A stretch of DNA of 64,000 bases from Maribacter antarcticus DSM 21422 (GCF_000621125.1 NZ_JHZC01000019.1:1-64000), one strand, 5' to 3'; positions 46,324 through 56,190 are shown, counted from the stretch's first letter. Notes: generated by a model not told the origin, from the sequence alone. Numbers and translations are program-made.

Positions 46324-46780
46324 TATGTTGTATTTTCTTACAATATTATTCGGATTTTTCAATATTGTAAATTTTTGTTGTGAACTATCTGATAGTTGTG
46401 GTAACTACCCGTGTTACCTTCTTTTTTGTTAGCTATTTCATTAAAAATATGTATTCGATTGCCTTAGTGCTTTTGCTAATTTCTTCTTTGATTACTTGTG
46501 GTTTCTGTTTCCGAAAATAGTGTTGAGACCTTATACTATATCACTTAAGCAACTAAATTCCAGTTAAACCAAGCTAATTCCAATGAAATCGATATTTTCA
46601 GCCATTTATCTCAAAGTTGTTTACTAATATGCTGTTTATATGCAACTGAAAATATTGTATCCTTAAAAATTAAACACAGATATTTTCCTACAGAAATATA
46701 CAGATAAAAATAACAAAGTATAAGAATTAAAATTAGTTAGAAGATATAGTGTTTAATAAAATAAAAGTAGTGGAGTAGAA
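46324..46780. other. Gene-free stretch
   Basis: No coding frame or family match on either strand. It is AT-rich, with a small inverted repeat AACTATCTGATAGTT near 46383. It should hold the promoter of the histidine kinase gene; nothing else can be supported. Confidence 0.5.
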
Positions 46781-47239
46781 TTATTTTGATACTCTTACAG
46801 AATCTGGCACCAAACCGGTATAATCACCACCGTTACGTATCACATCTCTAACAATCGAGGAGCTAATGTAGGATTTTCCTGATGAAGTTAATAAAAAAAC
46901 AGTCTCTATTTCTGATAACTTACGATTGGTATGGGCAATGGCTTTTTCAAATTCAAAGTCCCCTGGGTTTCGCAGTCCTCTCAAAATGTAAGCGGCGTCC
47001 ACTTTCTTGCAGAAATCAACGGTAAGACCTTCATAGGTGAGCACCTTTATCTGTTTTTGGTCTTTGAATGCTTCCGAAATAAAACGCATTCGTTCTTCCA
47101 GAGAAAACATATACTTTTTATCTGCATTTTTACCAATAGCGATGATGAGCTCATCGAACACTGTAATTCCCCGCATTATAATATCATAATGCCCTAAGGT
47201 TAATGGGTCAAAAGATCCTGGGAAAATAGCACGTTTCAT
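46781..47239 (-). CDS. coaD: Phosphopantetheine adenylyltransferase
   Basis: 152 residues, full length. The nucleotidyltransferase motif is FPGSFDPLTLGHYDII (about 5-20), followed by YTYEGLTVDF-like TYEGLTVDFC, RGLRNPGDFEFE and the ISSSIVRDVIRNGGD tail. It makes dephospho-CoA from 4'-phosphopantetheine. It lies 33 bp after ddl on the same strand. Confidence 0.96.
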   Translation of the reverse strand: MKRAIFPGSFDPLTLGHYDIIMRGITVFDELIIAIGKNADKKYMFSLEERMRFISEAFKDQKQIKVLTYEGLTVDFCKKVDAAYILRGLRNPGDFEFEKAIAHTNRKLSEIETVFLLTSSGKSYISSSIVRDVIRNGGDYTGLVPDSVRVSK

Positions 47240-47272
47240 AAGCGATTGTATTATGATTAAAGATAAGTAATT

Positions 47273-48247
47273 TTAGCGCGATGCCTCATTGATAGCGTTT
47301 TCAAAAAGCATGGATAAATCAAGACCTGCCGCTTGAGCTTGTTGCGGTAAAATACTTTCTGCTGTTAGGCCGGGTGAAGTGTTCAATTCCAATAAAAAAG
47401 GTTCCTCGCCGATAAAGATGAACTCACTTCGAGAAAACCCTGTCATTTTTAGCACATCGTAGATATTTTTTGCCACATAAGTCACTTTTTCTTCCTGTAC
47501 TTTTGATATTCGGGCCGGTGTAATTTCCTGGGATTTTCCTTCGTACTTGGCCTCGTAATCAAAAAAGTCATTTTCGGTTACGATTTCTGTAATTGGTAAT
47601 ACGGTTGTTTCTCCCTTATATTTCAGTACACCTACAGATACTTCTGTGCCTTCTAAGAATTCTTCTATAATAATTTCATCATCTTCCTTATAGGCTACTT
47701 CAATGGCATTTTTTAATTCCTCCTTTTTGTAGACTTTGGTTATACCATAGCTGCTTCCAGACTTATTGGCCTTTACAAAACAGGGTAGCTTTACTTTTTC
47801 TATAATAGTATCCTCGTTAACAGCATCTCCTTTATTCAAGTAAAAGGACGCTGCAGATTTTATTCCATACGGTTTTAGAACACTTAATAAATCTCTTTTA
47901 TTAAAGGTGAGTGCGGCTTGGTAAAAGCCACAAGATGTTTGTGGAATGTTTAACAGTTCAAAATACGCATGCATTAACCCGTCTTCTCCCGGGGTACCAT
48001 GAATGGCGTTAAACACACAATCAAAATGTATTTTCTCCCCGTCTTGAAGTATCGAGAAGTCACCCCGATTTACTGGAAACTCACTAGTGTTGTCGTCTAT
48101 GTAAACCCATTTATCTTTAAAAATATGAATGCGAAACAAATCAAACTTCGCTTTATTCAAATATGAATACACTACGTTCCCGCTCTTTAAAGAAATTTTG
48201 TATTCACTGGAATAGCCTCCCATGACAATAGCTATCTTCTTTTTCAT
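47273..48247 (-). CDS. ddl: D-alanine--D-alanine ligase
   Basis: 324 residues with an ATP-grasp fold. Start VMGGYSSEYKISLKSG; catalytic segments FNAIHGTPGEDG, PCFVKANKSGSSYGITK and the metal-binding end FLLELNTSPGLTAESI. It makes D-Ala-D-Ala for peptidoglycan. It precedes coaD and is divergent from the PASTA protein gene. Confidence 0.96.
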   Translation of the reverse strand: MKKKIAIVMGGYSSEYKISLKSGNVVYSYLNKAKFDLFRIHIFKDKWVYIDDNTSEFPVNRGDFSILQDGEKIHFDCVFNAIHGTPGEDGLMHAYFELLNIPQTSCGFYQAALTFNKRDLLSVLKPYGIKSAASFYLNKGDAVNEDTIIEKVKLPCFVKANKSGSSYGITKVYKKEELKNAIEVAYKEDDEIIIEEFLEGTEVSVGVLKYKGETTVLPITEIVTENDFFDYEAKYEGKSQEITPARISKVQEEKVTYVAKNIYDVLKMTGFSRSEFIFIGEEPFLLELNTSPGLTAESILPQQAQAAGLDLSMLFENAINEASR

Positions 48248-48395
48248 TTTAAAAACTAAAGAGATTAATACATGTACAAAGATGTACTATTCCGAAGAAA
48301 GAAAAAAGGGCTAAGATGATCAAAGCTGGGTAATTGGGTTTTGTGGGGTGGTAAGAAGAAATAAAATGGAATCATTTTAGTACACACGCATTTAT

Positions 48396-48403
48396 TATCT
48401 TTG
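48396..48403 (+). promoter_or_regulatory. -7 promoter element (TATCTTTG) of the PASTA / rlu genes
   Basis: TATCTTTG matches TAnnTTTG exactly and ends 17 bp before the ATG at 48421. Confidence 0.5.
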
Positions 48404-48420
48404 TCTCATTAATAAATGGC

Positions 48421-49008
48421 ATGAGAAATTTTTTCAATTTTTTAAAAAGTAAATCTTTTTTGATTCAGTTGGGTCTGGCCCTGGTCTTAATCGTTGTTTT
48501 GGTTTTTGTTACCCTGTCTTGGTTAAAAGGTTTAACCAATCATGGTGAGTTTGTAGAAGTTCCTGATTTTTCAAAGCAATCAGTAATGGACATGCGCAAA
48601 TCGGTAGAGGACGCTGGCCTTAGATACGAGGTGTTAGATTCTGCTAATTACAATGCAGATTATCCTAGATTCTCAATAATAGAACAAAATCCCGCTGCTG
48701 GGACCAAAGTCAAAACGAATCGAAAAATATACTTAACGGTTAACCCTTCTGGTTATAAAAAGGTGACTGTGCCCAATATAAAGCAGGTAACTAAACGAAA
48801 TGCGACTTCTATGCTAAAAGCTGTCGGTTTAGATGTGCAGCGTGTAACCTATATAGATGAGTTAGGTAAGGACATGGTATACGAAATTAAGTATAAGGGA
48901 AAATATGTAAAACCAGGCGATAAGCTACCTAAGACTTCTAAAGTAGAGCTCATCTGCGGGAACGGTTCCATTACCAGTAGAGCTATAATTAAGGCAGATT
49001 CCGAATAA
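48421..49008 (+). CDS. PASTA domain protein without kinase
   Basis: 195 residues. One N-terminal membrane helix (about 13-36) is followed by two clear PASTA domains: VEVPDFSKQSVMDMRKSVED with IEQNPAAGTKVKTN, and VTVPNIKQVTKRNATSMLKA with YKGKYVKPGDKLPKTS. PASTA domains bind peptidoglycan fragments or beta-lactam-like ligands. No Ser/Thr kinase is attached. It is followed after 2 bp by the rluD-type gene, a fixed pairing in flavobacteria, and is divergent from ddl. Confidence 0.9.
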   Translation: MRNFFNFLKSKSFLIQLGLALVLIVVLVFVTLSWLKGLTNHGEFVEVPDFSKQSVMDMRKSVEDAGLRYEVLDSANYNADYPRFSIIEQNPAAGTKVKTNRKIYLTVNPSGYKKVTVPNIKQVTKRNATSMLKAVGLDVQRVTYIDELGKDMVYEIKYKGKYVKPGDKLPKTSKVELICGNGSITSRAIIKADSE

Positions 49009-49010
49009 AT

Positions 49011-50042
49011 ATGCAAGTGAATACAGATCAGGAACCGGAAGACAATGAACTTTTTGAACACCACCGGGTAATAGCCTCAAAGGGTCAAGAACCGTTGCGG
49101 GTAGATAAATTTCTTATGAATTTTATCGAAAATGCAACACGTAACAAAATACAGCAAGCAGCTAAAAACGGCCATGTCTGGGTGAATGGTACCACTGTGA
49201 AATCGAACTATAAGGTTAAGGCAGACGATGAGATACGGGTTATGTTTGAACATCCGCCGCACGAATTTTTATTGGTCGCGGAAGATATACCATTAGATAT
49301 TGTCTATGAGGACGATGTACTGCTTGTAGTCAACAAACCAGCAGGAATGGTAGTGCATCCCGGTCACGGGAATTACTCAGGTACCCTAATAAATGCGCTT
49401 ATACATCACACGGATAATCTGCCGGCTAACAGCAATGAACGCCCTGGTCTGGTGCATAGAATAGATAAGGATACGTCCGGACTCTTGGTTGTTGCAAAGA
49501 CCGAAGCGGCCATGACCCATTTGTCCAAACAGTTTTTTGATAAAACATCGGAGCGTGAGTATGTTGCTTTGGCCTGGGGGAATATGGAAGATGATGCCGG
49601 TACCGTAACAGGTAATGTAGGTAGGCATCCGAAGAATAGACTTCAAATGACCGTTTTTCCTGAAGGGGAAGACGGGAAAGAAGCGGTTACTCATTATAAA
49701 GTGATAGAGCGATTAGGGTATGTTACTTTAATTTCCTGCAAATTGGAAACAGGGAGGACACATCAAATACGGGTACATATGAAATACATCGGGCATACTT
49801 TGTTCAATGATGAACGTTATGGTGGTGAGCGTATCCTCAAAGGAACTACATTTACCAAATACAAACAGTTTGTAGATAATGCGTTTAAGGTCTTACCAAG
49901 ACAGGCCTTACATGCCAAAACTTTGGGATTTGTACATCCGGTAACTGGAAAAGCAATGCGTTTTGATTCAGAAATTCCTGAGGATATGCACCAATGTATT
50001 GAAAAATGGCGTAGTTATAGCCACAGCAGTACGCAAGCATAG
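49011..50042 (+). CDS. rluD: RluA-family 23S rRNA pseudouridine synthase
   Basis: 343 residues. An S4 RNA-binding domain (about 25-85, LRVDKFLMNFIENATRNKIQQ) precedes the catalytic domain. The active-site Asp is in RPGLVHRIDKDTSGLLVVAKT (split here around the motif HRIDKDTSGL), followed by CKLETGRTHQIRVHMKYIGH. RluD makes pseudouridines 1911/1915/1917 in helix 69. Subfamily is inferred from the S4 domain. It is 2 bp after the PASTA gene. Confidence 0.9.
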   Translation: MQVNTDQEPEDNELFEHHRVIASKGQEPLRVDKFLMNFIENATRNKIQQAAKNGHVWVNGTTVKSNYKVKADDEIRVMFEHPPHEFLLVAEDIPLDIVYEDDVLLVVNKPAGMVVHPGHGNYSGTLINALIHHTDNLPANSNERPGLVHRIDKDTSGLLVVAKTEAAMTHLSKQFFDKTSEREYVALAWGNMEDDAGTVTGNVGRHPKNRLQMTVFPEGEDGKEAVTHYKVIERLGYVTLISCKLETGRTHQIRVHMKYIGHTLFNDERYGGERILKGTTFTKYKQFVDNAFKVLPRQALHAKTLGFVHPVTGKAMRFDSEIPEDMHQCIEKWRSYSHSSTQA

Positions 50043-50137
50043 GTTAGGACAATAGTAGTATCAAAACTCTTTTCCTATAGATATAGGTAATGTCTTCATT
50101 CCTTTTTATTTTTATAATCTGATTAAAAAACGATGCT

Positions 50138-50899
50138 ATGAAGATTGTAATATCCCCTGCGAAGTCCTTGGATTATGAAACAACTTTGCCTACTACAAAA
50201 TACACAGAGCCATTATTTGTAGCGTCTGCAAAGAAATTGAATACGGTACTTGTAAAGAAAAAACCAGAGGATTTATCCAACCTTATGTCTATCTCGGATA
50301 ATCTAGCACAATTAAACTGGGAGCGTAACCAAAATTTTAGTGTACCGTTTACCAAGGAGAATGCCAGGCCAGCAGTTTATGCATTTAACGGAGATGTGTA
50401 CCGAGGATTGGATGCTTACACAATAGGGGAGGATAAGCTTGACAAACTTCAAGGTACCTTACGAATTATTTCCGGTCTTTATGGCGTGCTTAGGCCTTTG
50501 GATCTTATGCAGCCTTACCGACTGGAAATGGGAACTTCCTTAGTTGTTGGTAAAACTAAAAACTTGTATGAGTTTTGGAAAAAAAGTATCACAGAGCATC
50601 TAAATTCTGAACTAGAGGAAAACGAGTTGTTCGTTAACTTGGCCAGTAACGAATATTTTAGCGCGGTAGATAAAAAAACTTTAAAAGTACCGGTAATATC
50701 TCCAATTTTTAAGGATTGGAAAAACGACAAACTAAAGATAATTAGCTTTTACGCAAAAAAAGCAAGAGGTTCTATGGTGCGCTACATCATAGATTCAGAT
50801 GCACAGACCTTGGATGATATCAGAGGTTTTAATTTGGATGAGTATCAGTTCAGCAAAGAGCATACCTTGAAAGATAACGAACCGGTCTTTATTCGGTAA
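50138..50899 (+). CDS. yaaA: Peroxide stress protein YaaA (DUF328)
   Basis: 253 residues, normal length. Start [12 protein letters not shown]; further [44 protein letters not shown] and [14 protein letters not shown]. YaaA limits free iron and protects DNA during peroxide stress in E. coli. Single gene, 95 bp after the rluD-type gene. Confidence 0.94.
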   Translation: MKIVISPAKSLDYETTLPTTKYTEPLFVASAKKLNTVLVKKKPEDLSNLMSISDNLAQLNWERNQNFSVPFTKENARPAVYAFNGDVYRGLDAYTIGEDKLDKLQGTLRIISGLYGVLRPLDLMQPYRLEMGTSLVVGKTKNLYEFWKKSITEHLNSELEENELFVNLASNEYFSAVDKKTLKVPVISPIFKDWKNDKLKIISFYAKKARGSMVRYIIDSDAQTLDDIRGFNLDEYQFSKEHTLKDNEPVFIR

Positions 50900-50956
50900 A
50901 ATATTCTTTTGGTATTACCGTTATATACCTAGTAAGAACGGTAATAAAGAATAGGT

Positions 50957-51319
50957 ATGAAAAGGTATTTTTTTCTAATAATTTTGGCAGTGGGTGTTTT
51001 AGTAGCTTGTACCGATAGGGACGATGACGTGACTATGGTAAACATACGAATCCAAAATAGTACCGAGACTTTTTTTTCCGAAGTTCGTGTGGTAGGCAAG
51101 GATACCGTTTATAGGGCTATTGCAACAGGGGAATATTCCAAATATTTGGAGTATGCAGCAGCATTTCAAGAAATCGCCCTGACAGTAGTAGCAGATTCTA
51201 CTACCTTGACCTACAATCCTGAATCAGTTTTTACAGATTCTTTACCAATAGGATTTTACACCTATGAATTGACACTGGATGAGGCCAATGAGCTCGATTT
51301 GAATTTTAAAATAGACTAA
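50957..51319 (+). CDS. Small lipoprotein of unknown function
   Basis: 120 residues. A lipoprotein signal ends LAVGVLVACTDRDDD, with the lipobox Cys at 18. The acidic start of the mature part resembles the lipoprotein export signal of Bacteroidota, which sends proteins to the outer surface. The rest is a small beta-rich domain (VNIRIQNSTETFFSEVRV). No known domain. It converges on the small THX gene. Confidence 0.75.
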   Translation: MKRYFFLIILAVGVLVACTDRDDDVTMVNIRIQNSTETFFSEVRVVGKDTVYRAIATGEYSKYLEYAAAFQEIALTVVADSTTLTYNPESVFTDSLPIGFYTYELTLDEANELDLNFKID

Positions 51320-51322
51320 GCC

Positions 51323-51451
51323 TTACTTCTTTTTACCCACCTTTATTTTTTCCTCTACTGTGGGACGTTTTTTAATCTTCCTTGGTCTTCTGGCTCCATA
51401 GCTATTATTAGATATTTTTCCTTTTTTTGATTTTTTATCTCCCTTACCCAT
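51323..51451 (-). CDS. 30S ribosomal protein THX
   Basis: A 42-residue, extremely basic gene starting at the ATG at 51451 with MGKGDKKSKKGKI and containing SYGARRPRKIKKRP. The start and the SYGxxRP core match the THX (bTHX) family, found in Bacteroidota and Thermus, where it fits in a cavity of the 30S head. No neighbour is ribosomal, and it is easily missed by gene callers because of its size. Confidence 0.85.
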   Translation of the reverse strand: MGKGDKKSKKGKISNNSYGARRPRKIKKRPTVEEKIKVGKKK

Positions 51452-51570
51452 AAGTACTTATAATTTAGAAGTTACACTACATTTCTTATCGTTTCAATTA
51501 AAGTTAATAAATTAGATTTTAAATTAAGTACCAGCGCTTTTTTAATTGTACTTGTCAATATCCCAATTGT

Positions 51571-52230
51571 TTGTTTTCACATCGCCATCCGTACGAACCT
51601 TTTTTATTTGAAGAAGCTACAAAACTTATAGTAGGCACGTTACCACCGCCTAGATTTACGCAAGGCGATTTAAAAGAGGGCGATGTTCACTTTAGTTATG
51701 GGAGTAGAGACGGACAGCTTTGGCCTATTTTAGACCGAATCTTTGACTTAAACCTAAAGTTTGAGACCACAGAAGAGGCTATCTTAGAACGTAAGGGATT
51801 CTTAAAAAGTAGAAATATTGGTATTTGTGATATTGTTGCATCTGCGGAACGGGAAAAAATAGACGCTTCGGACCTGGGAATGCAGAACATACAATTGCGA
51901 AATGTACTGGGTTATTTAGCTAGGTATAGGAATGTAGACACCCTACTATTTACGGGTGGTAACAGCAAAAACGGACCTGAATATTTCTTTAGAAAACATT
52001 TAAAGAAAAATAAGGTAGCTTTTGAAGTGGTCTCCAATGTAGTTCCCCGTATCCATACCTTTGTGCATCCAAAGACAGGAGATAACATACAAACAGTTTC
52101 CTTAACGGCTCCTTCAGGAGCTGCAAATAGGGCTGTTGGTAGGCTTGATTTCTATAAGCAAATGAAAGCCGAGAATCCTGAGTTTAATACCTTGGATTTT
52201 AGGGTAATGCAGTATCAGCAATATTTTTAG
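51571..52230 (+). CDS. Uracil-DNA glycosylase family protein
   Basis: 219 residues. No ATG is available near the start; TTG at 51571 gives the expected SHRHPYEPFLF opening. The UDG-like fold is seen in LIVGTLPPPRF (the substrate loop), SYGSRDGQLWPILDRIF, RNIGICDIVASAERE and the late VSLTAPSGAANRAVG. It resembles mug-type or family-6 glycosylases that act on G:U mismatches or hypoxanthine. Substrate is not fixed. Confidence 0.85.
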   Translation: MFSHRHPYEPFLFEEATKLIVGTLPPPRFTQGDLKEGDVHFSYGSRDGQLWPILDRIFDLNLKFETTEEAILERKGFLKSRNIGICDIVASAEREKIDASDLGMQNIQLRNVLGYLARYRNVDTLLFTGGNSKNGPEYFFRKHLKKNKVAFEVVSNVVPRIHTFVHPKTGDNIQTVSLTAPSGAANRAVGRLDFYKQMKAENPEFNTLDFRVMQYQQYF

Positions 52231-52276
52231 ATATAACCTAAAACCCGTATTGATTATGCACAAGTATAGGACTTAT

Positions 52277-53686
52277 TCATTTTGTAATTTTATTTTCTAA
52301 GCTATCACATTTGTTTCTCATATCTTGTAGTACTGCATTGTATTCAGAATTATGTACTAGATTTTCCAATTGCTTTGGGTCTTTTTGCAAATCGTGTAAA
52401 TACTCATACGGCGGATTTTGTTCATAATAGTTTGCATACACATATCGCTGTCCTCGAATGCCTACATACTTTGGAATTTTATCATGTTCCATTCTATGTT
52501 CACAAAGAAAATTGGTGCGCCAAGTTTCAATTTGTGTACTATTTAAAAAAGGCACAAGACTTTTTCCTTGGTAAAGTTTAGGTTGTAAGATTCCAGCTAG
52601 GTCCAGGATAGTTGCGGGAATATCAATATTTAGGGCAATTTCATCATTAGTGCGTTCGGTAGTATTTAAGGACACTCTTGGGTCATAAATAACCATAGGG
52701 ATTCGGAGAGATTCTTCGTAATGAGACCATTTACCAGCAAAACCTCTATTTCCCATATAATAACCATTATCAGCAGAAAAAATAATAATAGTATTCTTAT
52801 CAAGTCCATTTTCTTTAAGTGCATTTATTACGCGCTTCATTACATGGTCATACCCACTAATCATGCGATAATAAGCTCGCATATTCTCTTGATATTTTTC
52901 TTCGGTATCCCAACGCCAAAAAAACCGATCCCTATTAAGGGAATTTTTAAAAAATTCAGGATGATTTTCATAAATAGCAGAATCAAACAAGTCAGGCTTT
53001 GGTATTTTAATATTCTCGTACAGATGAGAAACTGCTTGCGGATAAGGATAGTGTCCTTTACTACCTGGGGTTAAATTAGAATCTACAGCATGTACAGCGT
53101 TAAAGCTAACTGATAGGCAAAACGGTTTTTCTTTGGATTGATTTTTAATAAATTGGACTGCTTCATCTCCTTTAATCTCGGTAGAGTGTCGTTTACTACC
53201 ATTCGTAAGCTGCACAAAATGTGGCCCAGATTTTGGCGAAGGTTTATAAATGTCAAACATTTGTATAAGCATACTATCCGTTTCTTCAATTGAAACACCG
53301 AATTTTCCAATAAAACCCGTTTCGTATCCTGACTTTTTAAGCAAAAATGGATAGGAATTATCCATGAATTCAGTCTTAATGGGATTCTTGCCAAATGTAT
53401 ACGTATGCTTACTTTCATATAAGCCTGTAAGGATAGAGGCTCTACTTGCGGCACAAATGGAAGTGGTGACAAAAGCATTTGTAAATCGAATGCCGTTTTT
53501 AGCGAGATTATCTATCGTTGGAGTTTGTATAATCGGATGACCTGCACATGACATCATATCATTTCTTTGGTCATCAATTAGGAAAAATAAAATATTGGGT
53601 TTTTCTACTGTATTTTTTTTTGTAGCGTCACAAGCAATAAAGAGCAATGAAAATAGGAGCGACCAAAGGAGTACTTTTATTTTCAT
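52277..53686 (-). CDS. Sulfatase lipoprotein
   Basis: 469 residues. A lipoprotein signal ends LLFIACDATKK (Cys about 19). The sulfatase domain starts NILFFLIDDQRNDMM with metal-binding Asps. The modification site SICAASRASILTG (Cys at about 79) fits the C-x-A/S-x-R motif, whose Cys becomes formylglycine. Later FSADNGYYMGNRGFAGKWSHYEES provides the other metal ligands (seen as DNGY and GKWSHYEES). It probably removes sulfate from algal or animal glycans. No SusC/SusD or other carbohydrate gene is adjacent. Confidence 0.92.
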   Translation of the reverse strand: MKIKVLLWSLLFSLLFIACDATKKNTVEKPNILFFLIDDQRNDMMSCAGHPIIQTPTIDNLAKNGIRFTNAFVTTSICAASRASILTGLYESKHTYTFGKNPIKTEFMDNSYPFLLKKSGYETGFIGKFGVSIEETDSMLIQMFDIYKPSPKSGPHFVQLTNGSKRHSTEIKGDEAVQFIKNQSKEKPFCLSVSFNAVHAVDSNLTPGSKGHYPYPQAVSHLYENIKIPKPDLFDSAIYENHPEFFKNSLNRDRFFWRWDTEEKYQENMRAYYRMISGYDHVMKRVINALKENGLDKNTIIIFSADNGYYMGNRGFAGKWSHYEESLRIPMVIYDPRVSLNTTERTNDEIALNIDIPATILDLAGILQPKLYQGKSLVPFLNSTQIETWRTNFLCEHRMEHDKIPKYVGIRGQRYVYANYYEQNPPYEYLHDLQKDPKQLENLVHNSEYNAVLQDMRNKCDSLENKITK

Positions 53687-53906
53687 GTATCTTCTTTTTA
53701 ATTACTTATCACGTTTAGTATAAAAGTAGTATCTTATTCAAATACAATTCCTTTTAGGATAGTAATATACTCAAAGTAAAACAAAAACGGTTTGCGTAAA
53801 TGTTCAAACTGCTATTGCAGTTATACAGTGTTATCTGTTGGCTTTTTTCTTGATTAAAAAGAAGGCTTAATTATTGCTTTAAAATTTATGTTACCGTCTA
53901 TTAAAA

Positions 53907-54330
53907 TCAATCCTTCGTTACATATTGTTGTTTTAGTTCCTGCATGCTGTCATTTTGGTGTCCATTGATAAAAAATTCATTTTCAATTATAGGTGTTAAT
54001 TTTACTATCGGAATAGGGCTTATTCTAATGATATTAGCCTTAAACATTCCTTGAATTTGAATCTTAGCGTTAATTCCTAAGATTAATCCCATGTCGTTTT
54101 TCTCAAAATGAAATCTAATATGTACCATCTTATTGCCTATTTCTCCTTCAGTTTTATAAATAGTATCAGATTTGAATTTTCCAGACCCTTTTTTCTAATA
54201 ACCCCGCATTTTTTTTAGCTGATTTACACCTTCTTTTGACCTTAAAAAACCTGTCATATCAGCATGTCCATAATCAGCAAGTCCTTCGAAGTTTTGAATG
54301 CTCATTGCATTCGCAAAACACAAAACTGTT
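53907..54330 (-). pseudogene. Unrecognised protein fragment with an in-frame stop
   Basis: A continuous minus-strand frame runs from about 54330 to the stop at 53907, broken only by a TAG near 54195. Upstream it has NFEGLADYGHADMTGFLRS, downstream KFKSDTIYKTEGEIGNKM and IVKLTPIIENEFF. The composition is protein-like and the two parts share one frame, so one nonsense change could explain it. The 5' end is missing. I recognise no family; the downstream part alone (73 codons from 54128) is not a gene of its own. Confidence 0.5.
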
Positions 54331-54672
54331 TCACTTGTTTTACGGCACTACTACTTGTGCAAACAGTAAAAAAAATATGGCGTGGTCATAGATGGGGTTG
54401 CGGTTTCTATTCGTAGTGATTATAGAGAAGGCTTTTTAACTATTGTAGAGAATATAAGTAAGAAGAGAGCTAGTTAAACCATAAAGAAAACTAGTTTTAT
54501 TGAATCGTTTATTGAAGCTAACCTTAGGTGTTTTATAATATAAGAAGCGAAAGCTAGTATGTTATCAAACACATTGTTAGCGGGTTTTTTTCTGAACACT
54601 TTATATCTATTTCCATTAGAGGCTTATTTTGATTCGTTATATCCCCCCCCTTCTGTTTAATACTCGTATGCC
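54331..54672. other. Stretch without a supported gene
   Basis: A short plus-strand frame near 54382-54477 has protein-like residues (VIDGVAVSIRSDYREGF) but no start and no recognisable family. A run of C near 54645 precedes the phosphatase-like gene end. Nothing else can be named. Confidence 0.4.
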
Positions 54673-55491
54673 TTATTTTAACGCTAGTAATGCCCAAACC
54701 GGCTTATGATCGGAAAGGTTTTTTTTCATTTCAACGATATTACCATCCATGGCTCTGATTTTAGCGGTATTGTACATAATGTGATCAATGACTTTTCCAC
54801 TCCCATTTTCTTCAGGTTTTAGAGCATTGTGTGTATTTAGTTTTGTACAATCAATACCCAACTCCGTCCAGCTTACATCTAGCCCAATATCTATAAACAT
54901 TTTATGATACTGGTTTACGGCGTTGGTATTTGTTGGTATAAAATTAAAATCGCCCGCAACAACTGATAGCTCTTTGTTTTGTCTTTCTTTTAGATAATCT
55001 ACAAAGGTCTGGATTTTGTTATTTGTTTCATCAAAATGGGCCTGACCTCTTGTAGCAAAAGGAAAATGAACCGAATAAATTACAAACTCCGTATGATTAA
55101 CCTTCATTTTTGCACGGGTTGCCGAATGAAGAGTATCTGCCATTAAAACCTCTTCATAATTGTATAAAGGTATGCGGCTGGCGATGGTTTTATATTTGTC
55201 TTTGTGACCGGCAGTTGAATATTTACCTATCAAAATATGATTCAGACCCATAACTGAACCAACTTCTTTTGTCCAGCCACCGCCAGGTGCTTCCGAAAAA
55301 CAAACAACATCAAAATCATAGCCTTTCAATGCTTTACCAATTTCGATGGCCGATGCATTTTTACTAAATTCCACATTATATGCAGCCACTTTTATTTGGA
55401 TTGCATTTTCTTTCTTATTTTGTTTTTGCGATGACTTATTTCCACACGAGAAAGTAAGAAAAGCTGTAAGTACTAAAAACAGTATTCTCAT
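54673..55491 (-). CDS. Endonuclease/exonuclease/phosphatase family lipoprotein
   Basis: 272 residues from the ATG at 55491. The longer frame to 55566 would hide the clear lipoprotein signal MRILFLVLTAFLTFSCGN (Cys at 16). The EEP fold shows VAAYNVEFS, DVVCFSEAP (metal Glu), IYSVHFPFA, VVAGDFNFIP and the end IDHIMYN...LSDHKPVWA with the catalytic His. Members cut phosphodiesters of DNA, RNA, lipids or inositol phosphates. Substrate unknown; periplasmic or surface location. Single gene. Confidence 0.85.
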   Translation of the reverse strand: MRILFLVLTAFLTFSCGNKSSQKQNKKENAIQIKVAAYNVEFSKNASAIEIGKALKGYDFDVVCFSEAPGGGWTKEVGSVMGLNHILIGKYSTAGHKDKYKTIASRIPLYNYEEVLMADTLHSATRAKMKVNHTEFVIYSVHFPFATRGQAHFDETNNKIQTFVDYLKERQNKELSVVAGDFNFIPTNTNAVNQYHKMFIDIGLDVSWTELGIDCTKLNTHNALKPEENGSGKVIDHIMYNTAKIRAMDGNIVEMKKNLSDHKPVWALLALK

Positions 55492-56190
55492 AGTTTTAAT
55501 TTTCTTTAAATATCTAATTTGAAATATTGTGTACGCAATAATAGGGCTTAAGCTTTCATTCTGCAATTGATGATATAGTTGCCATCACAAAAAAATAGTA
55601 GAAGGGTCTTACCTCTTATTCGCATTCTATTATTTTGCCTACTCCTATCATCTTTAACGTTTGGCAGTGAAAAGAACGGAATTGATTCATATTTTGTCTC
55701 TGTTTATTCATGAGCAGACACTTCTAAATTAACCGTTAACATTTGTATAAATATACCTTGGTATGTTGATACTCCAAATAAGAGGAATATTCGTGCCTGT
55801 AGGTATATTTCTATTTTGTATTCCAAGATACAAAAGCAAATAGAAAGAATCGAACTAAAAATACCGGGAGATAAGCGTTCCTGGTTATGGGGAAGGTAGA
55901 AAAACCTCAAAACCAAAAAGAGTCCAGCCTTTTGGACTGGACTCTTTTACGAGAACACTATATGAAAATGAAAAAAATTATGTAGCTAATTATAAAGTAA
56001 ATATATTACTCCTTTAGGGTCCTGTATAGTTATTGTTGTCAATGCTGTTGTTTTTGTGGTGTGCCGCTTCATTTTTGTTATTTACCTTTAAATTAACCGC
56101 AAGATTCTTATAGAATAGCGATATTTATGGCAGAATGACACTCTATCAAAATAGTATCATATTAATTAGGATCGTAAACTATAGTACCCT
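55492..56190. other. Long intergenic stretch with a strong hairpin and a possible small transcript
   Basis: Nearly 700 bp without a clear gene. It contains a strong terminator-like hairpin (55916-55948). A 28-codon minus-strand frame at 56072-55986 (MKRHTTKTTALT...) would end 38 bp before this hairpin and could be a tiny gene or the 5' part of a small RNA. The right end should carry the ppc promoter. Confidence 0.4.
55916..55948. terminator. Strong bidirectional hairpin terminator
   Basis: A perfect 12-bp stem AAAAGAGTCCAG / CTGGACTCTTTT with a 9-base loop, flanked by A and T runs. On the minus strand it is followed by five T. No recognised gene reads into it from either side. Confidence 0.75.

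Noticed and set aside
54382-54477. Plus-strand frame with VIDGVAVSIRSDYREGF
   Set aside because: No start codon, no family and too short to claim as a gene fragment.
55704-55916. 70-codon minus-strand frame
   Set aside because: Starts inside the terminator hairpin region, has no recognisable pattern, and its start context is poor.
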